Source: Sinorhizobium psoraleae
Lineage (GTDB): Bacteria; Pseudomonadota; Alphaproteobacteria; Rhizobiales; Rhizobiaceae
DNA: 64,000 bases
NCBI RefSeq assembly: GCF_013283645.1
Contig: NZ_JABEKV010000001.1
Coordinates: 1,046,577 to 1,110,576 of the forward strand
Direction of reading: 5' to 3'
In this document: in pieces, positions 17,628 through 27,637 of the stretch
How positions within the stretch are numbered: position 1 is the stretch's first letter
How the letters are laid out: each line of letters begins with the position of its first letter
Notes under the pieces: model-generated
Database searches by the model: none
What the model was told of the DNA's origin: nothing
Seen by the model: only the letters and a program-made list of their open reading frames with translations
Position numbers and translations under genes: made by a program

Positions 17628-19013
17628 ATGGCAAATATTGCATCTACTACTGCAAGCGCCGGCACTGAGGTGACGGCGCGGGCCCTACGCGAGGCTGTCT
17701 TCGCGGGCCTCATCACCCTCGGTCTGTTCGTGCTCTTCGTCGGCCTCAAGACCGACCAGAACATCCGTAACGAGCTGATCCTTACCCAGCGCTGGGGTCT
17801 GCTGGCGATCTTCGTGATCATTGCCATGGTCGGTCGCTTCCTGATAGTCGCCTATGTGCAGCCCCGGCTCGTGCAGAGAAAGGCGGCGAAGGCCGCTGCC
17901 GAAGACGTCGCCAAGGAAGAAAGCTTCTTCAGTCGCAACTTCTCGAAGATCGCGATCGCCGCTCTCATTCTCTATCCGCCCGTGATCCTCGCCCTCACCG
18001 GCGTCCAGGGATCACTGAAATGGGTGGACAACTTCGGTATCCAGATCCTGATCTATGTGATGCTCGCCTGGGGCCTTAACATCGTCGTCGGCCTGGCCGG
18101 TCTCCTCGACCTCGGATATGTGGCCTTCTACGCGGTCGGCGCCTATTCCTATGCGCTGCTTTCCACCTATCTGGGCCTGTCCTTCTGGGTGCTGCTGCCG
18201 GTTGCCGGTCTTCTCGCGGCCTGCTGGGGCGTGGTCCTCGGGTTCCCGGTGCTGCGCTTGCGCGGCGATTATCTCGCGATCGTGACACTCGCCTTCGGTG
18301 AGATCATCCGTCTCGTGCTGATCAACTGGACCGAGGTGACCAAGGGTACTTTCGGTGTATCCGGTATCGCCAAGGCAACCCTGTTCGGCATCAAGTTCGA
18401 TGCTTCCAAGGATGGCTTCGCGGCGATGATGGGCCTGCCGATCTCGTCGGCCTATTACAAGATCTTCCTGTTCTATCTGATCCTCGGCCTCGCCCTGCTG
18501 ACCGCCTTCGTCACCATCCGGTTGCGCCGGATGCCGATCGGCCGTGCCTGGGAGGCTCTTCGCGAGGACGAGATCGCCTGCCGTTCGCTCGGCATCAACA
18601 CGGTCACGACGAAGCTGACGGCCTTTGCGACGGGCGCCATGTTCGGCGGCTTCGCCGGCTCGTTCTTCGCCGTGCGCCAGGGCTTCGTGTCGCCCGAATC
18701 CTTCATCTTCCTGGAGTCGGCCGTCATCCTCGCGATCGTCGTGCTCGGCGGCATGGGATCGCTGACCGGCATCGCGATCGCAGCGGTGGTGATGATCGGC
18801 GGTACGGAAATCCTGCGCGAACTCTCCTTCCTCAAGATGATCTTCGGACCGAACTTCACGCCTGAACTCTACCGCATGCTGATCTTTGGTCTTGCCATGG
18901 TCGTCGTCATGGTCTGGAAGCCGCGCGGCTTCGTCGGATCGCGCGAACCGACCGCGTTCCTGCGTGAGCGCAGGGCCGTCTCCGGCAGCTTCACCAAGGA
19001 AGGGCACGGCTGA
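17628..19013 (+). CDS. livM: Branched-chain amino acid ABC transporter permease LivM
   Basis: A 461-aa permease. It has an N-terminal extension of about 110 residues with two helices and a charged linker ([16 protein letters not shown]), then the LivM core with [29 protein letters not shown] motifs and [13 protein letters not shown]. The length is normal for long LivM proteins such as those of enteric and rhizobial systems. Its stop overlaps the livG start. Confidence 0.94.
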   Translation: MANIASTTASAGTEVTARALREAVFAGLITLGLFVLFVGLKTDQNIRNELILTQRWGLLAIFVIIAMVGRFLIVAYVQPRLVQRKAAKAAAEDVAKEESFFSRNFSKIAIAALILYPPVILALTGVQGSLKWVDNFGIQILIYVMLAWGLNIVVGLAGLLDLGYVAFYAVGAYSYALLSTYLGLSFWVLLPVAGLLAACWGVVLGFPVLRLRGDYLAIVTLAFGEIIRLVLINWTEVTKGTFGVSGIAKATLFGIKFDASKDGFAAMMGLPISSAYYKIFLFYLILGLALLTAFVTIRLRRMPIGRAWEALREDEIACRSLGINTVTTKLTAFATGAMFGGFAGSFFAVRQGFVSPESFIFLESAVILAIVVLGGMGSLTGIAIAAVVMIGGTEILRELSFLKMIFGPNFTPELYRMLIFGLAMVVVMVWKPRGFVGSREPTAFLRERRAVSGSFTKEGHG

Positions 19014-19906
19014 TGGCGATCGACACAATGACGAGCACAATGACAAAAGACCCCATTCTCAAGGTTGAGCACCTGTCGATGCGCTTCGGCGGTCTCATGG
19101 CCATCAACGACTTCTCCTTCGAAGCCTATCGCGGCGACATCACCGCGCTGATCGGCCCGAACGGGGCGGGCAAGACGACGGTGTTCAACTGCATCACGGG
19201 TTTTTACAAGCCGACGATGGGCATGATCACGATGAAGCAGAAGTCCGGGCAGGAGTTCCTGCTGGAGCGTCTGCCTGACTTCGAGATCACCAAGCATGCC
19301 AAGGTTGCGCGCACCTTCCAGAACATCCGGATGTTCTCCGGCCTGACCGTCCTGGAAAACCTGCTCGTGGCCCAACACAACAAGCTGATGCTGGCCTCCG
19401 GCTATACCATTCTCGGCCTGCTCGGATTTCCGGCCTATCGCCAGGCTTCCAGGGAAGCGATCGACGTTGCGAGACATTGGCTCGAGCGGGCTTCGCTGAT
19501 CGACCGCGCCGACGATCCTGCCGGCGACCTGCCTTACGGCGCGCAGCGGCGGCTCGAGATCGCACGTGCGATGTGCACGGGGCCGGAGCTTCTCTGCCTC
19601 GACGAGCCGGCGGCCGGCCTCAACCCGCGCGAGTCGCTGGCGCTCAACGAATTGCTGCAGAACATTCGCCGCGACACCGGCACCTCCATCCTTTTGATCG
19701 AACACGACATGTCCGTGGTCATGGAGATTTCCGATCACGTGGTGGTGCTCGAATACGGTCAGAAGATTTCCGACGGCAACCCGGATTTCGTGAAGAACGA
19801 TCCAAGGGTCATTGCGGCCTATCTGGGTGTCGAGGACGAAGAGGTTGAAGAGGTGATCGAACAAATCGAGGAAATCGAAGGCGAGCAGGGAGGCACCAAG
19901 CAATGA
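19013..19906 (+). CDS. livG: Branched-chain amino acid ABC transporter ATP-binding protein LivG
   Basis: A 297-aa ATPase with Walker A GPNGAGKTTVFN, signature-like LPYGAQRRLEIARAM, Walker B LLCLDEPAAGLNP and H-loop LIEHDMSVVM. The LPYG(A/E)QR form of the signature is typical of LivG. The C-terminal tail is very acidic (EDEEVEEVIEQIEEIEGEQ), an extension beyond the standard fold. It overlaps livF by four bases. Confidence 0.95.
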   Translation: MAIDTMTSTMTKDPILKVEHLSMRFGGLMAINDFSFEAYRGDITALIGPNGAGKTTVFNCITGFYKPTMGMITMKQKSGQEFLLERLPDFEITKHAKVARTFQNIRMFSGLTVLENLLVAQHNKLMLASGYTILGLLGFPAYRQASREAIDVARHWLERASLIDRADDPAGDLPYGAQRRLEIARAMCTGPELLCLDEPAAGLNPRESLALNELLQNIRRDTGTSILLIEHDMSVVMEISDHVVVLEYGQKISDGNPDFVKNDPRVIAAYLGVEDEEVEEVIEQIEEIEGEQGGTKQ

Positions 19907-20628
19907 GTGCGCCGCTGCTGCATGTAAGAGCCGTCGAAACCTATTACGGCAATATCCGGGCGCTGAACGGCGTCGATGTCGAGGTCCACCGCGGAGAAAT
20001 CGTCAGCCTGATCGGCGCCAATGGCGCCGGAAAGTCGACGCTGATGATGACGATCTGCGGCAGCCCGCAGGCGCGCACCGGCTCCATCTTCTTCGAGGGG
20101 CAGGACATCACGCGCCTGCCGACGCACGAGATCGCACGCCTCAGGATCGCCCAGTCGCCGGAAGGGCGCCGTATCTTCCCGCGCATGACCGTTCTGGAAA
20201 ACCTGCAGATGGGGGCGAGCCTCGACAATCTGAAGCATTTCAACGAGGACGTCGAAAAGATCTTCACGCTCTTCCCGCGTCTCAAGGAACGGCAGGCGCA
20301 GCGCGGCGGTACGCTGTCGGGCGGCGAACAGCAGATGCTGTCGATCGGGCGTGCGCTGATGGCGCGACCGAAGCTCCTGTTGCTCGACGAGCCGTCGCTC
20401 GGCCTTGCGCCGCTGATCGTGAAAGGCATCTTCGAAGCGATCAAGAAACTCAACAAGCAAGAGGGCCTGACGGTGTTCCTCGTCGAACAGAACGCCTTCG
20501 GGGCGCTCAAGCTGTCGGATCGCGGCTATGTCATGGTCAACGGCAGGGTGACCATGAGCGGGACAGGCAAGGATCTTCTCGCCAATCCGGAAGTCCGTTC
20601 GGCCTATCTCGAAGGCGGCCGTCATTGA
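19903..20628 (+). CDS. livF: Branched-chain amino acid ABC transporter ATP-binding protein LivF
   Basis: A 241-aa ATPase with Walker A GANGAGKST, signature LSGGEQQMLSIGRAL, Walker B LLLLDEPSLGLAP and the FLVEQNAFGAL H-loop variant in which Gln follows Glu, as is normal for LivF. It completes the nucleotide-binding pair with LivG. Confidence 0.95.
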   Translation: MSAPLLHVRAVETYYGNIRALNGVDVEVHRGEIVSLIGANGAGKSTLMMTICGSPQARTGSIFFEGQDITRLPTHEIARLRIAQSPEGRRIFPRMTVLENLQMGASLDNLKHFNEDVEKIFTLFPRLKERQAQRGGTLSGGEQQMLSIGRALMARPKLLLLDEPSLGLAPLIVKGIFEAIKKLNKQEGLTVFLVEQNAFGALKLSDRGYVMVNGRVTMSGTGKDLLANPEVRSAYLEGGRH

Positions 20629-20652
20629 TGCGCCGCGCCTGGAGTATGTGAC

Positions 20653-20997
20653 ATGCAGGGAATTCTCTACGAAGAAGCGTCGATCTGGCAGTTCCTCTTC
20701 ATCACCTGTGTACTGGGCGGCTGGACCGCCTGGCGGACGGGCAAGAGCGTCGCCGAGAGCTGGCATAACTTTCCGCGACTGCTGGTCTACGTGGCGCTGC
20801 TGGGCTGGGGCATTCGCTTCATCCATCACGCGCTCTTCGAAGGCACGATGTTCAGCCTCCAATACTATGTCGTGGACACGATCGTGCTTTTGTTGTTTGC
20901 TACCGCCGGTTTCAGGTACTACCGGACCAGGCAAATGACCAACATCTACTACTGGCTTTATGAAAAAGCTTCGCCTTTCTCCTGGAAGGCCAAATAA
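20653..20997 (+). CDS. Small membrane protein of the liv operon (DUF6867-like)
   Basis: A 114-aa protein with three hydrophobic stretches (about residues 12-27, 43-58 and 68-88) and a basic, aromatic C-terminus ([15 protein letters not shown]). It lies between livF and livK in the same direction with an RBS (GGAGTATGTGAC before ATG). I associate it with the rhizobial DUF6867 family found next to liv genes; this is from memory. A role as accessory membrane subunit is only suggested by position. Confidence 0.8.
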   Translation: MQGILYEEASIWQFLFITCVLGGWTAWRTGKSVAESWHNFPRLLVYVALLGWGIRFIHHALFEGTMFSLQYYVVDTIVLLLFATAGFRYYRTRQMTNIYYWLYEKASPFSWKAK

Positions 20998-21113
20998 GGG
21001 AACAGCGCGTGCCGGTCCGCCGCGGCCGGTGCGAAAGAAACACCGGCGCAATTAAAGTGGGCATTGCGCAGGCTTGGAAAACGAGACCCGCTCGAATATT
21101 TGGGAGTAACAAG

Positions 21114-22232
21114 ATGAAAAAGTCTCTTCTGTCGGCCGTTGCGCTGACGGCAATGGTCGCCTTTAGCGGCTCTGCATGGGCTGACATTCTGGTCGGCGTT
21201 GCCGGCCCGCTGACCGGCCCGAACGCTGCCTTCGGTGCCCAGCTCCAGAAAGGTGCCGAGCAGGCTGCTGCCGATCTCAACGCTGCAGGCGGCATCAACG
21301 GTGAACAGATCAAGGTCGTGCTCGGCGACGACGTGTCCGACGCCAAGCAGGGCGTTTCGGTCGCCAACAAGTTCGTTGCTGACGGCGTGAAGTTCGTCGT
21401 CGGCCACTTCAACTCGGGCGTGTCCATCCCGGCTTCGGAAATCTACGCCGAAAACGGCATCCTGCAGATCACGCCTGCCTCCACCAACCCGCAGTTCACC
21501 GAGCGTGGTCTGTGGAACACCTTCCGTACTTGCGGTCGCGACGACCAGCAGGGCGCGGTTGCCGGTGCTTACCTTGCCGCCAACTTCAAGGACGCAAAGA
21601 TCGCCGTCGTTCATGACAAGACCCCCTATGGCCAGGGCCTTGCCGATGAAACCAAGAAGGCGATGAACGAAGCCGGTCTGACCGAAGCCCTCTACGAAGG
21701 CATCAACACGGGCGACAAGGACTTCTCCGCGCTCATCGCAAAGATGAAGGAAGCCGGTGTTTCGATCGTCTATTACGGCGGTCTGCACACGGAAGCCGGC
21801 CTGATCATGCGCCAGATGAAGGACCAGGGCCTGAAGGCAACGATGATGTCGGGCGATGGTATCGTCTCGAACGAACTGGCCTCGATCGCTGGTGACGCCG
21901 TCGACGGCACGCTGATGACCTTCGCGCCGGATCCGCGCAAGAACCCTGAGGCCAAGGAACTCGTCGAGAAGTTCCGCACTGCCGGCTTTGAACCGGAAGC
22001 CTACACGCTCTACGCCTATGCTGCCCTCCAGGTCATCGCCGAAGGCGCCAAGGCTGCCGGCGGCAACGATCCCCAGGCTGTCGCCGAAGCGATCAAGGCC
22101 AAGGGTCCGTTCAAGACCACGATCGGCGAGCTCGGCTACGACGAAAAGGGCGACATCACCCGCCCGGACTACGTCATGTACACCTGGAAGAAGGGTGACG
22201 ACGGCAAGTACAGCTACTTCCAGAACGAATAG
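21114..22232 (+). CDS. livK: Branched-chain amino acid ABC transporter substrate-binding protein LivK
   Basis: A 372-aa periplasmic binding protein with an N-terminal signal peptide ([23 protein letters not shown], cut after AWA). The mature start [17 protein letters not shown] is the classical Leu/Ile/Val-binding motif. ATG 21114 follows GGGAGTAACAAG; an earlier in-frame start at 21009 would ruin the signal peptide. It is separated from the upstream liv genes by about 115 nt and followed by a strong terminator, so it may be transcribed both with the operon and alone. Confidence 0.94.
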   Translation: MKKSLLSAVALTAMVAFSGSAWADILVGVAGPLTGPNAAFGAQLQKGAEQAAADLNAAGGINGEQIKVVLGDDVSDAKQGVSVANKFVADGVKFVVGHFNSGVSIPASEIYAENGILQITPASTNPQFTERGLWNTFRTCGRDDQQGAVAGAYLAANFKDAKIAVVHDKTPYGQGLADETKKAMNEAGLTEALYEGINTGDKDFSALIAKMKEAGVSIVYYGGLHTEAGLIMRQMKDQGLKATMMSGDGIVSNELASIAGDAVDGTLMTFAPDPRKNPEAKELVEKFRTAGFEPEAYTLYAYAALQVIAEGAKAAGGNDPQAVAEAIKAKGPFKTTIGELGYDEKGDITRPDYVMYTWKKGDDGKYSYFQNE

Positions 22233-22255
22233 TCATCGTTCGACCCGCTTTGGAG

Positions 22256-22285
22256 GACCCGGCGTGCAAGCGCCGGGTCTTTTTG
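22256..22285 (+). terminator. Rho-independent terminator after livK
   Basis: A perfect 9-bp stem GACCCGGCG (22256-22264) / CGCCGGGTC (22271-22279) with a 6-nt loop, followed by TTTTTGTT. Confidence 0.9.
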
Positions 22286-22385
22286 TTCTACAGCGCCGCG
22301 CGTCTAATCGGACGGGCCAAGATCGCTGTAGAACTGTGAGTTCCTGCACGATTCCTTAAATCGATTCCGATCCAAGGAACCATGG
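22286..22385 (-). repeat. RIME/ABC-type mosaic repeat, inverted orientation
   Basis: Modules occur in reverse order: CTACAGCGCCGCGCGTCTAATCGGAC first, then TTCCTGCACGATTCCTTAAATCG and CGATCCAAGGAAC. It lies between the livK terminator and the regulator gene. The dyad is less perfect than in the other copies. Confidence 0.65.
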
Positions 22386-22440
22386 GGTAGGGCGGCATCC
22401 GCGCCGTTCGATGCGCATGTCTTCGTGATTGGAAGCAGCG

Positions 22441-22893
22441 TTATTTCAGCAGCGATGTGCGCAGCGTCGCGATCTCCTGCTTGAGCCGGACGAGCTCCGC
22501 AGGCTCCATCCCGGTCGCGCTGGCAATGCCGTACGGTACGTTGTCGGCCTTTTTCCGCAAGGCACGGCCGGTTTCCGTCAATTTCACGCGCACCTGCCGT
22601 TCGTCGGTCCTGTCGCGGACCCGCGAAAGGTAGCCCATGCTTTCGAGGCGCTTCAGCATGGGGGTGAGCGTGCTCGATTCCAGAAAAAGCTTTTCACCCA
22701 AATTGCCGACGGTCTGGTCGTCCTTTTCCCAAAGGACGACCATCACGAGATATTGCGGATAGGTGAGGTCCAACTCGTCAAGCAGCGGCTTATAGACGCG
22801 CGTGAACGCATGGTTCGCCGAATAGATTGCGAAGCACAGGAAATTGTCGAGCTTCATAAGGTCTTCGTGAGAAGGACTTTCTGCCTTGGTCAT
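22441..22893 (-). CDS. MarR-family organic-peroxide sensor (OhrR type)
   Basis: A 150-aa winged-helix repressor. The redox-sensing cysteine is at residue 20 in the context NFLCFAIYSAN, and the following YKPLLDELDLTYPQYLVMVVLWE is the hallmark of OhrR. The recognition part is STLTPMLKRLESMGYLSR and the wing has RTDERQVRV. Oxidation of this Cys by organic hydroperoxides or hypochlorite releases the repressor from DNA in known OhrR proteins. It is divergent from the chloroperoxidase-like gene, with palindromic operators between them. Confidence 0.9.
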   Translation of the reverse strand: MTKAESPSHEDLMKLDNFLCFAIYSANHAFTRVYKPLLDELDLTYPQYLVMVVLWEKDDQTVGNLGEKLFLESSTLTPMLKRLESMGYLSRVRDRTDERQVRVKLTETGRALRKKADNVPYGIASATGMEPAELVRLKQEIATLRTSLLK

Positions 22894-22930
22894 TGTTCTA
22901 ACCCAGATTTCGGGACGCGATAAAAATAAA

Positions 22931-23043
22931 TCGTTCGCGATCTAATCGCAAGGTATTGACACGCGAAATTCGTCGCGATAACTATCGTGCACGATTTAAT
23001 TGATGGCGATTCAAGTATGTATGTCGCGCACGATTTAATCGTG
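22931..23043. promoter_or_regulatory. Divergent promoter/operator region of the OhrR-type gene and cpo
   Basis: A rightward promoter is visible as TTGACA (22956-22961), a 17-nt spacer, and TAACTA (22979-22984). ATCGTGCACGAT (22984-22995) is a perfect palindrome over the presumed start site, and CACGAT-TTA-ATCGTG (23029-23043) is a second perfect dyad sharing the ACGATTTAAT core with 22990-23000. On the other side TCGTTCGCGATCTAATCGC (22931-22949) may serve the leftward gene. These are the natural binding sites for the adjacent repressor. Confidence 0.6.
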
Positions 23044-23085
23044 TATTTCGGATCAGGCTCTTCAACGGGAAACAGGAGCACTCCC

Positions 23086-24078
23086 ATGACAAAGATACAG
23101 GCAAACGCAATCGCGAACGGCATCTCTCGAAGAGGCGTGCTGGCTGGCACTCTGGGCGCCGTTGCGGCAGTATCTGCCGTCCGCCCGGCGTCGGCGGCAA
23201 CCCCCGCGAAGACAGCAACCAGCAACAGCGAAGGAGCAAGGACCATGGGCAGCAGGATCATCACCCGCGACGGCGTCGAAATCTACTACAAGGACTGGGG
23301 CCCGAAGGACGGCCCCGTGGTCGTGCTTAGCCACGGCTGGCCGCTGTCGTCCGACAGCTGGGAGGCCCAGGCCTTCCACCTCGCTCAAAACGGTTTCCGC
23401 GTCATCACCCATGACCGCCGCGGCCATGGCCGCTCCAGCCAGCCCTGGGATGGCAACGACATGGACCACTATGCCGACGATCTCGCCGAGCTGATCGAGC
23501 AGCTGGATCTCACCAACATCTTCCTCGCCGGCTTTTCGACCGGCGGCGGCGAGATCTCCCGCTATATCGGCCGCCACGGCACCAAGCGCGTCGCCAAGGC
23601 CGGACTGATCTCGGCGGTGCCGCCCTTGATGGTCAAGACCGAGGCGAATCCCGGCGGGCTGCCGAAGGAGGTGTTCGACAATCTGCAGGCAGCAAGCCTC
23701 GCCGACCGCTCGCAACTCTACAAGGATGTCGCCTCCGGCCCGTTCTTCGGCTTCAACCGGCCGGGAGCCAAGGTCTCTCAGGGCATGATCGACAGCTTCT
23801 GGCTGCAGGGCATGATGGGCGGCCACAAGAACACTTACGATTCGATCGCCGCCTTCTCGCAGACCGACTTCACCGAGGACCTGAAGAAGTTCGATGTGCC
23901 GACGCTGATCATCCATGGCGACGATGACCAGATCGTGCCGATCGATGCGGCGGCGCGGGCCTCGAAGAAACTGGTGCCGCACGCGACGCTGAAGGTCTAT
24001 CCGGGCGCTCCGCACGGCATCACCGACACCCACAAGGATCAGCTCAACCAAGACCTGCTTGAATTCGCGAGGTCGTAA
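23086..24078 (+). CDS. cpo: Exported alpha/beta hydrolase, cofactor-free chloroperoxidase-like
   Basis: A 330-aa alpha/beta hydrolase. A Tat signal peptide is seen at residues 13-38 (ISRRGVLAG, ending PASAA). The catalytic triad is Ser151 (AGFSTGGGE), Asp about 281 ([11 protein letters not shown]) and His310 ([10 protein letters not shown]), and the [10 protein letters not shown] oxyanion segment is normal. S. meliloti has a secreted, peroxide-induced protein of this kind (SMc01944, recalled from the literature). ATG 23086 is chosen since ACAGGAG precedes it. It is likely repressed by the divergent OhrR-type regulator. Confidence 0.9.
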   Translation: MTKIQANAIANGISRRGVLAGTLGAVAAVSAVRPASAATPAKTATSNSEGARTMGSRIITRDGVEIYYKDWGPKDGPVVVLSHGWPLSSDSWEAQAFHLAQNGFRVITHDRRGHGRSSQPWDGNDMDHYADDLAELIEQLDLTNIFLAGFSTGGGEISRYIGRHGTKRVAKAGLISAVPPLMVKTEANPGGLPKEVFDNLQAASLADRSQLYKDVASGPFFGFNRPGAKVSQGMIDSFWLQGMMGGHKNTYDSIAAFSQTDFTEDLKKFDVPTLIIHGDDDQIVPIDAAARASKKLVPHATLKVYPGAPHGITDTHKDQLNQDLLEFARS

Positions 24079-24102
24079 TTCGCGCGAAAGAGAAGAGGGC
24101 GC

Positions 24103-24205
24103 CCGCCGCGCGTCTTATAAGACGCTCAAAGGACGCCATAGCACTTTGAACTGCTGCATGTTTTCATCCTTAAATCGGCTACGATTCAAGGGAACATGCA
24201 GTAGC
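24103..24205 (-). repeat. RIME/ABC-type mosaic repeat, inverted orientation
   Basis: It contains GCGCGTCTTATAAGACGC (dyad), then CATAGCACTTTGAACTGC, then the dyad TGCATG..CCTTAAATCG / CGATTCAAGGGAACATGCA. All three modules are present in reverse order. It occupies most of the gap between cpo and the dehydrogenase gene. Confidence 0.75.
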
Positions 24206-24298
24206 GGCGCCCTCTTACTTTTCATGGGAACAGGCTGTCCGCAGGCGCGATTTTGTGCACTATCCGGAGCCGATTCTTCATTCTCGGAGGGTAATCCC

Positions 24299-25273
24299 AT
24301 GACCGCAAAGCCGCGCATTCTTCTCACCCGCCGCTGGCCACGAGCCGTGGAAGAGATTCTTGCCCAACGGTTCGAGACAGTCTTCAACGAACGGGATGTG
24401 CCCCTCGATGCCGCCCAGCTTGCAGAGGGGCTTCGCAAGTTTGATGCCTTGCTGCCGACAGTATCCGATCGGCTGCCTGCACCACTCTTCAAGAACGGTG
24501 ACCTTCGCTGCAGGATTCTCGGCAACTTCGGGGTAGGCTACAACCACATTGACGTCGAAGCAGCGAAGGCCTCTGGCGTCGTGGTGACGAATACGCCGGG
24601 GGTCCTCACCGATTGCACGGCGGATCTCGCCGTTTCGCTGCTGCTGACCGTCGCGCGGCGTGCCGGCGAGGGCGAGCGCCAGGTGAGGGCAGGCGAATGG
24701 GAAGGCTGGCGCCCCACGCATATGATCGGAACGAAAGTCACTGGCAAGACGCTAGGCATCGTCGGTTTCGGCCGCATAGGCAAGGCGATGGCCAAGCGCT
24801 GCCACTTCGGCTTCGACATGGACGTGGTCTTCTACAACCGGTCGAAAGTCGCAGAAGAGGAAGCGCAGCGCTTCGGCGCCCGTCAACTCGACACGATCGA
24901 GGATGTCCTGAAGGAATCCGACTTCGTCTCCCTGCATATCCCCGGCGGCGGCGAAAACCGGCATCTGATCGATGCGGCGCGCCTCGCGGCCATGAAGCCG
25001 GGCGGCTATCTCATCAATACCGCCCGCGGGGACGTGGTCGATGAGGAGGCGTTGATCGAGGCGCTTGAAAGCGGCGTGATCCGTGGGGCCGGCCTAGACG
25101 TCTACGAGGCGGAACCGCAGGTGCCCACGCGGCTGCGGGCGCTCGAGAACGTCGTGGTCCTGCCGCATCTCGGCAGCGCCACGGAGGAGACGCGAACCGC
25201 GATGGGCATGAAGGTCGTCGACAACGTCACGGCATTCTTCGCCGGTCGTGAACCGCCGGACAGGGTGGCTTGA
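24299..25273 (+). CDS. D-2-hydroxyacid dehydrogenase (glyoxylate/hydroxypyruvate reductase type)
   Basis: A 324-aa NAD(P)-dependent enzyme. The N-terminal catalytic part has NFGVGYNHIDVEAA, the cofactor loop is GIVGFGRIGKAMA near residue 152, and the catalytic Arg, Glu and His are seen in NTARGDVVDEEAL, LDVYEAEP and LPHLGSATEETR. It would reduce glyoxylate or hydroxypyruvate. ATG 24299 follows GGAGGGTAATCCC. It lies upstream of the urease cluster in the same direction but with a 139-nt gap. Confidence 0.9.
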   Translation: MTAKPRILLTRRWPRAVEEILAQRFETVFNERDVPLDAAQLAEGLRKFDALLPTVSDRLPAPLFKNGDLRCRILGNFGVGYNHIDVEAAKASGVVVTNTPGVLTDCTADLAVSLLLTVARRAGEGERQVRAGEWEGWRPTHMIGTKVTGKTLGIVGFGRIGKAMAKRCHFGFDMDVVFYNRSKVAEEEAQRFGARQLDTIEDVLKESDFVSLHIPGGGENRHLIDAARLAAMKPGGYLINTARGDVVDEEALIEALESGVIRGAGLDVYEAEPQVPTRLRALENVVVLPHLGSATEETRTAMGMKVVDNVTAFFAGREPPDRVA

Positions 25274-25412
25274 GTTGCCCGCCTCTACAGCGCGAGTCCC
25301 GTAAGGTCGCAGGAATTCTCGTTGCGAAACAACGTCTTGACTTTGGGGGTCGGCGCACGGACGATACCGCCATCGGTGCATGCCGTATCACAAGGATATA
25401 CGACGGCCGCTC

Positions 25413-26246
25413 ATGAATGATGCAGTGATCATCGCTCCGCAGCGGGCGTGGGGAAGGGGGCGGCTGGTTGCCAAATCCCGGAGCGGCCGCGCGTGCATTG
25501 CCGAACTCTATCAGGAAGGCTGCGCCAAGATCCGCCTGCCGCGAACCTTTGATGCATCGATGGAAGCAGTGCTCATCAACTCGTCCGGAGGGGTCACCGG
25601 CGGCGACCGGATAAGCTGGGCTTTCGAAGCGGGAGAAGGCACGGCGCTGACGTTGACGACGCAGGCCTGCGAAAAGATCTACAAGGCAAGTGCGGGAACG
25701 GCCGATATTTCGACGCGGATTTCTGTTGCGAGCGGAAGCCGGGTCGATTGGCTGCCGCAGGAAACCATCCTCTTCGACCGCGCATCCATGTCGCGATCGC
25801 TGGAGGTCGACCTTGCCGAAGACGCGACCTTTCTGGCGGTCGAGGCGGTTCTCCTCGGCCGCAAGGCCATGGGCGAGGTGGTCCAGGCTGGTCTCTTTCG
25901 TGACCGATGGCGGGTGAGAAGCGGCGGCCGGCTGCTGCATGCCGAGAACCTGACGCTCGCCGACGATATCGCAGCACTTGCCGGGCGCTCGGCGGTGCTC
26001 CGTGGCGCGGCTGCCTTTGCGACGCTGCTCTATGTCGGGACGGATTGCGAACCGATGCTTTCGAGGCTGCGAGGAACGATCGGCGACCGCGCGAGCGCCG
26101 GTGCCAGTCATTTTCGGGTTGCCGGTCGCGACAAGCTGGTTGCCCGCGTTGCGGCGACCGACGGCTTCGCTCTCAGAAAAATTCTCGTCCCGCTTATTTC
26201 GCACTTGCGTAACGATGCGTCTGTGCCGAAAGTCTGGACTCTCTGA
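25413..26246 (+). CDS. ureD: Urease accessory protein UreD
   Basis: A 277-aa accessory protein that binds apo-urease and, with UreF and UreG, guides nickel insertion. Diagnostic segments are [16 protein letters not shown] near residue 58 and [12 protein letters not shown] near 85. The start is not certain: ATG 25413 gives the usual N-terminus ([13 protein letters not shown]), while an ATG at 25380 would add 11 residues. It leads the urease cluster. Confidence 0.93.
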   Translation: MNDAVIIAPQRAWGRGRLVAKSRSGRACIAELYQEGCAKIRLPRTFDASMEAVLINSSGGVTGGDRISWAFEAGEGTALTLTTQACEKIYKASAGTADISTRISVASGSRVDWLPQETILFDRASMSRSLEVDLAEDATFLAVEAVLLGRKAMGEVVQAGLFRDRWRVRSGGRLLHAENLTLADDIAALAGRSAVLRGAAAFATLLYVGTDCEPMLSRLRGTIGDRASAGASHFRVAGRDKLVARVAATDGFALRKILVPLISHLRNDASVPKVWTL

Positions 26247-26272
26247 TCCCACAACCCATTGGACGGCGACGC

Positions 26273-26575
26273 ATGAATCTCACTCCGCGCGAAAAAGACA
26301 AGCTGTTGATTTCCATGGCGGCGATGGTCGCTCGCCGGAGGCTGGAGCGGGGCGTGAAGCTCAATCATCCGGAGGCGATCGCCCTCATCACCGATTTCGT
26401 CGTCGAAGGCGCGCGCGACGGGCGGTCTGTGGCTGAGCTGATGGAAGCCGGCGCGCATGTGCTGACCCGCGACCAGGTCATGGAAGGAATTCCGGAAATG
26501 ATCCACGACATTCAGGTCGAGGCGACTTTCCCCGACGGAACGAAGCTCGTCACCGTCCACGAACCGATCCGTTAG
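26273..26575 (+). CDS. ureA: Urease gamma subunit
   Basis: A 100-aa structural subunit, the exact family length. It begins [18 protein letters not shown] and contains [13 protein letters not shown] and the closing [24 protein letters not shown] segment. It is separate from ureB, as in other alphaproteobacteria. It lies 26 nt after ureD. Confidence 0.96.
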   Translation: MNLTPREKDKLLISMAAMVARRRLERGVKLNHPEAIALITDFVVEGARDGRSVAELMEAGAHVLTRDQVMEGIPEMIHDIQVEATFPDGTKLVTVHEPIR

Positions 26576-26640
26576 GAATGACAGGCGACGAGGAGCAGCT
26601 TTCCGACTGGAGCGACATGAACATTTGAAGAGGGGCAACC

Positions 26641-26895
26641 ATGCTGAGCCTGCGTCCGAACTGCGAATGCTGCGATCGCGACCTGCCGCCCGCGAACCGG
26701 GACGCGATGATCTGCACCTTCGAGTGCACATTCTGTGCCGACTGCGCCGAAAATAGACTTGGCGGCGTCTGCCCGAATTGCAGCGGAGAACTGGTCCGCC
26801 GTCCCGTCCGCCCAGCGGCGATGCTCGTGAAATATCCGGCGTCGACGGAGCGCGTGCTGAAGCCGCAGGGTTGCGCGGGCGGCGAAGCGGCGTGA
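26641..26895 (+). CDS. Small cysteine-rich zinc-ribbon protein (DUF1272-like)
   Basis: An 84-aa protein with four pairs of cysteines: [17 protein letters not shown] and VCPNC. The layout suggests two zinc sites. It matches my recollection of the DUF1272 family, of unknown function. It is inserted between ureA and ureB, with 65 and 14 nt gaps, and is in the same direction, so it is co-transcribed with urease. A link to nickel or zinc handling is speculation. Confidence 0.85.
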   Translation: MLSLRPNCECCDRDLPPANRDAMICTFECTFCADCAENRLGGVCPNCSGELVRRPVRPAAMLVKYPASTERVLKPQGCAGGEAA

Positions 26896-26909
26896 GAAGG
26901 AGAGGGAAC

Positions 26910-27215
26910 ATGATTCCAGGCGAAGTCATCGCGGCCGACGGCGAAATTGAACTGAACGCCGGTTTCGAGGCCGTCACCATCGAGGTTTCCAATTCGGGCG
27001 ATCGTCCAGTGCAGGTCGGGAGCCACTATCATTTTGCCGAAACCAACCCGGGCCTGATCTTCGATCGCGATGCCGCCCGCGGTAAACGGCTCGACATTCC
27101 GGCGGGCACGGCTGTGCGCTTCGAACCCGGCCAGACGAGGCAGGTGACGTTGATCCAGCTTTCAGGCAAGCGCGAGGTGTTCGGCTTCCGTCAGGCGGTG
27201 ATGGGCAAGCTATGA
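26910..27215 (+). CDS. ureB: Urease beta subunit
   Basis: A 101-aa structural subunit with the usual start [16 protein letters not shown], the [14 protein letters not shown] motif and the [13 protein letters not shown] segment. Length is normal. GGAGAGGGAAC precedes the ATG at 26910. It overlaps the next gene by four bases. Confidence 0.96.
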   Translation: MIPGEVIAADGEIELNAGFEAVTIEVSNSGDRPVQVGSHYHFAETNPGLIFDRDAARGKRLDIPAGTAVRFEPGQTRQVTLIQLSGKREVFGFRQAVMGKL

Positions 27216-27634
27216 GGATTTCCGCCCCTCTCGTCGGCTTGCTTCTGCTGTCAGCGGTCTCCGCAGTCGCACAGGAACAGCCAACGGTCGATTGCCAGAA
27301 TGCTGTGACGCAGACGGACATGAACATCTGCGCTGGCCAGGACTATGACAGAGCCGACGCGGAACTGAACAAGGTCTACAAGCAAGCGGTCGCTGCCACG
27401 CAGGCAATGGACAAGGAGCTTGGCGAAATCGATGCCGCCTATGTCGGGGCCAACGAGGCGTTGAAGAAGGCGCAACGGGCCTGGATCGGCTATCGCGACG
27501 GCCAGTGCGAACTGGCCGGGTTCGAGGCGCGCGGGGGCTCGATGGAGCCGATGCTGGTTTCCGGCTGCCTGGCGGAACTGACCCGCAAGCGAACCACCGA
27601 ATTGAAGCAACTCCTGGAACCGAGCGGAAACTGA
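27212..27634 (+). CDS. LprI-family (DUF1311) exported protein
   Basis: A 140-aa protein with a signal peptide ([21 protein letters not shown], cut likely after AVA). The mature part contains paired cysteines ([16 protein letters not shown] and [12 protein letters not shown]) and the [14 protein letters not shown] segment typical of the LprI/DUF1311 family, some members of which inhibit lysozyme. It overlaps ureB by four bases, so it is translated with urease although it is exported. Its role here is not known. Confidence 0.85.
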   Translation: MRISAPLVGLLLLSAVSAVAQEQPTVDCQNAVTQTDMNICAGQDYDRADAELNKVYKQAVAATQAMDKELGEIDAAYVGANEALKKAQRAWIGYRDGQCELAGFEARGGSMEPMLVSGCLAELTRKRTTELKQLLEPSGN

Positions 27635-27637
27635 TCG

